Shown piece by piece: positions 16,437 to 17,501 of a stretch of 17,501 bases of DNA. Position 1 is the stretch's first letter. The number at the start of each line of letters is the position of its first letter. The notes under the pieces were generated by a model, which saw nothing but the letters and a program-made list of their open reading frames with translations, had not been told where the DNA came from and did no database searches. Position numbers and translations under genes: made by a program. The DNA is from Pseudomonadota bacterium (GTDB lineage Bacteria; Pseudomonadota; Gammaproteobacteria; Burkholderiales; Burkholderiaceae_B), in the NCBI GenBank assembly GCA_023386765.1, contig JAEWJD010000087.1:1-17501 (forward strand), written 5' to 3'.

Positions 16437-16455
16437 GAAAATGTACATCATTCTC
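16437..16455 (+). promoter_or_regulatory. Fur box upstream of the fur-like gene
   Basis: GAAAATGTACATCATTCTC matches the 19-bp Fur consensus (GATAATGATAATCATTATC) at 14 of 19 positions by hand alignment. It can also be read as hexamers GAAAAT-GTACAT-CATTCT-CATTGA. It lies 28 bp before ATG 16484 and within the 80-bp divergent region to the AraC gene. Autoregulation by this or the primary Fur is the natural reading. Confidence 0.75.
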
Positions 16456-16483
16456 ATTGAGTTCGCATTTCAGGAGAGCCACG

Positions 16484-16915
16484 ATGGACCAGACATCCTT
16501 GCGCGGAGCCGGCATGAAGGCGACCTACCCGCGTTTGAAGATTTTAGAGCTCTTCGAGCTTTACCCCGAGCGCCACCTGAGCGCGGCCGATATCTACCGC
16601 CTGCTCATGCAGAGCAGGGTGGATATCGGTCTGGCCACGGTGTACCGGGTATTGGGCCAGCTATCCCATGCGGGACTGCTGGCACGGCATCAGTTCGATG
16701 CCCAGACCAGCGTTTTCGAACTGGCCGCCAAAGGCCAGCACGACCATCTGGTCTGCACGGCCTGCGGGGCGGTCGCTGAAAGCAGTGACCCCGGCATCGC
16801 CGAACAGGCACGTCGCCGTGCCGCAAGCCATGGTTTCGTATTGGACAGCTACAGCCTGTCCCTGTATGGGCGTTGCGCGCAGTGCCGCAACGCGATCAAA
16901 GGAGTATTTGGATGA
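16484..16915 (+). CDS. Fur-family metalloregulator
   Basis: This 143-aa protein has an N-terminal winged helix (MKATYPRLKILELFELYPERHLSAADIYRLLM...DIGLATVYRVLGQLSHAGLL, about residues 11-70) that closely follows Fur. The dimerisation/metal domain carries GQHDHLVCTACG and LYGRCAQCR, i.e. both CxxC pairs for the structural zinc. The usual HHDH is QHDH here, so the first His is Gln. ATG 16484 follows GGAG (16473-16476) at 7 nt; ATG 16457 lies before the Shine-Dalgarno and within the Fur-box region. In related genomes the main fur gene usually lies beside bamE (omlA), not here, so this may be a second Fur. It is probably coupled to the next gene (ATGA overlap). Confidence 0.9.
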   Translation: MDQTSLRGAGMKATYPRLKILELFELYPERHLSAADIYRLLMQSRVDIGLATVYRVLGQLSHAGLLARHQFDAQTSVFELAAKGQHDHLVCTACGAVAESSDPGIAEQARRRAASHGFVLDSYSLSLYGRCAQCRNAIKGVFG

Positions 16916-17328
16916 ATCCCGTTCACTTTCAATATCATGACCTGAGCCAGTTTCCGCTGGTTTTCTCGCGCCACGCGCAGGCCGCCAAGGGTTACGCCGA
17001 GCAATGGATCCGCGAGATGGAGATGCTGACCACCAGCGAGGTGCCCTATGTGATGGTGGTGCTGGAGCTCGACGCCGAGATCGATCACGAGGATCGCAAG
17101 CAGATGGTGCGATGGCAGACCGACAACATGTCGCGTCTGCGCCAGAAGTGCCGCGGTTTTGTGGCCGTGCAGCCCGACCCGCAGGCCCTGATCCGCGTCA
17201 GCAAGCAGGCCGAGAAGATGAGCCGGGCATTCGAGGTGCCGTTCGTGGTGGCCCCGGATGCCGCCGGGGCGCGCGAGGCCGCCTTGCGCCTGCTGCGCGG
17301 TGTGGCGCTGGGTACCACGCCGCGCTGA
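16912..17328 (+). CDS. Unrecognised 138-aa cytoplasmic protein coupled to the Fur-like regulator
   Basis: ATG 16912 overlaps the fur-like stop (ATGA) and has GGAG (16901-16904) upstream, so translation is well supported. The protein has no signal peptide or membrane segment. It begins NPVHFQYHDLSQFPLVFSRH, contains the charged segment ELDAEIDHEDRKQMVRWQTDN, and near the C-terminus has AEKMSRAFEVPFVVAPD, suggesting a compact alpha/beta fold. I do not recognise a named family. Position behind a Fur box and a Fur-family gene suggests iron-responsive expression. Cys occurs only once (KCRGF), so it is unlikely to be an Fe-S protein. Confidence 0.85.
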   Translation: MNPVHFQYHDLSQFPLVFSRHAQAAKGYAEQWIREMEMLTTSEVPYVMVVLELDAEIDHEDRKQMVRWQTDNMSRLRQKCRGFVAVQPDPQALIRVSKQAEKMSRAFEVPFVVAPDAAGAREAALRLLRGVALGTTPR

Positions 17329-17337
17329 GGCCGGCGC

Positions 17338-17501
17338 TCAGGTTGCGCCCAACAGCCAGTTGTCCATGACTTCGACCAGGCGGTTGCGATAGCGCGGCAG
17401 GTGCTGCGCGAGCGCTTCGCGGCGTGCCAGGAACGCGGCCGGTTCGGCCCCCGGGCCGAATCGGGGCGCCGCCCCGACCGCGTTGGGGAAGTGGCGGTCT
17501 T
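17338..17501 (-). CDS. 3' end of an unidentified gene (5' part outside window)
   Basis: On the minus strand a frame is open from the window edge to TGA at 17340-17338. It gives 53 residues ending ALAQHLPRYRNRLVEVMDNWLLGAT. Third codon positions are overwhelmingly G or C, as in neighbouring genes, which supports real coding. The visible part is Ala/Arg-rich and helical. I cannot assign a family from this fragment. It converges on the fur-linked gene with only 9 bp between stops. Confidence 0.6.
   Translation of the reverse strand, partial: DRHFPNAVGAAPRFGPGAEPAAFLARREALAQHLPRYRNRLVEVMDNWLLGAT

Overview
The window looks like a chromosomal segment of a high-GC betaproteobacterium. The gene content and order (ahcY–small membrane protein–metF; slt–cca; midA; rhlE with an RG-rich tail; ung; mtnN) and the very high third-position GC suggest Alcaligenaceae, such as a Bordetella or Achromobacter relative. 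That placement is inference from recognisable families, not a database result. Genes are densely packed, many start/stop codons overlap, and I see no insertion sequence, integrase, tRNA, rRNA or CRISPR.

Layout. (1) 1-1735, plus strand: the 3' end of ahcY, a small YvlD-type membrane protein and metF, i.e. the methionine/SAM recycling and C1 branch, closed by a good intrinsic terminator. (2) 1935-4471, plus strand: a tightly overlapping six-gene operon. It encodes a secreted Cys-rich peptide precursor (HvfA/bufferin type), an MNIO/DUF692 peptide-modifying enzyme (HvfB), a short DUF2063 partner (HvfC) that lacks the usual C-terminal half, a DoxX/HvfX membrane protein, an ECF sigma factor and a tiny zinc-finger putative anti-sigma factor. 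This is the most interesting system here: a probable copper-buffering RiPP cluster with its own regulator pair. (3) 4468-5148, minus: 5-formyl-THF cyclo-ligase. (4) 5191-8399, plus: the lytic transglycosylase lipoprotein slt, overlapping a short tRNA nucleotidyltransferase (cca) without a recognisable HD domain. (5) 8427-11380, minus: midA and the DEAD-box helicase rhlE. The rhlE tail is 18 tandem octapeptides encoded by a 24-bp repeat. (6) 11381-11644: a 264-bp gap with three successive inverted repeats, a possible 22-codon ORF and a T-run, so a structured rhlE leader and/or an opposite-strand small RNA. (7) 11645-14047, minus: ung, mtnN and a LysR regulator, closely linked and probably co-transcribed. 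mtnN has an unusual start region. (8) 14109-15599, plus: a 14-TM DHA2 MFS exporter divergent from the LysR gene, with a textbook ATC-N9-GAT dyad between them. (9) 15576-16403, minus: an AraC regulator whose end overlaps the exporter gene. (10) 16484-17328, plus: a Fur-family regulator behind its own Fur box, translationally coupled to an unrecognised 138-aa protein. (11) 17338-17501, minus: the 3' end of an unidentified gene.

Functional links. ahcY and mtnN both dispose of S-adenosylhomocysteine, and metF and the cyclo-ligase both feed the folate C1 pool. The hvf operon appears self-contained, with sigma factor and anti-sigma at its distal end suggesting positive autoregulation. The Fur/unknown pair looks like an accessory iron-responsive unit.
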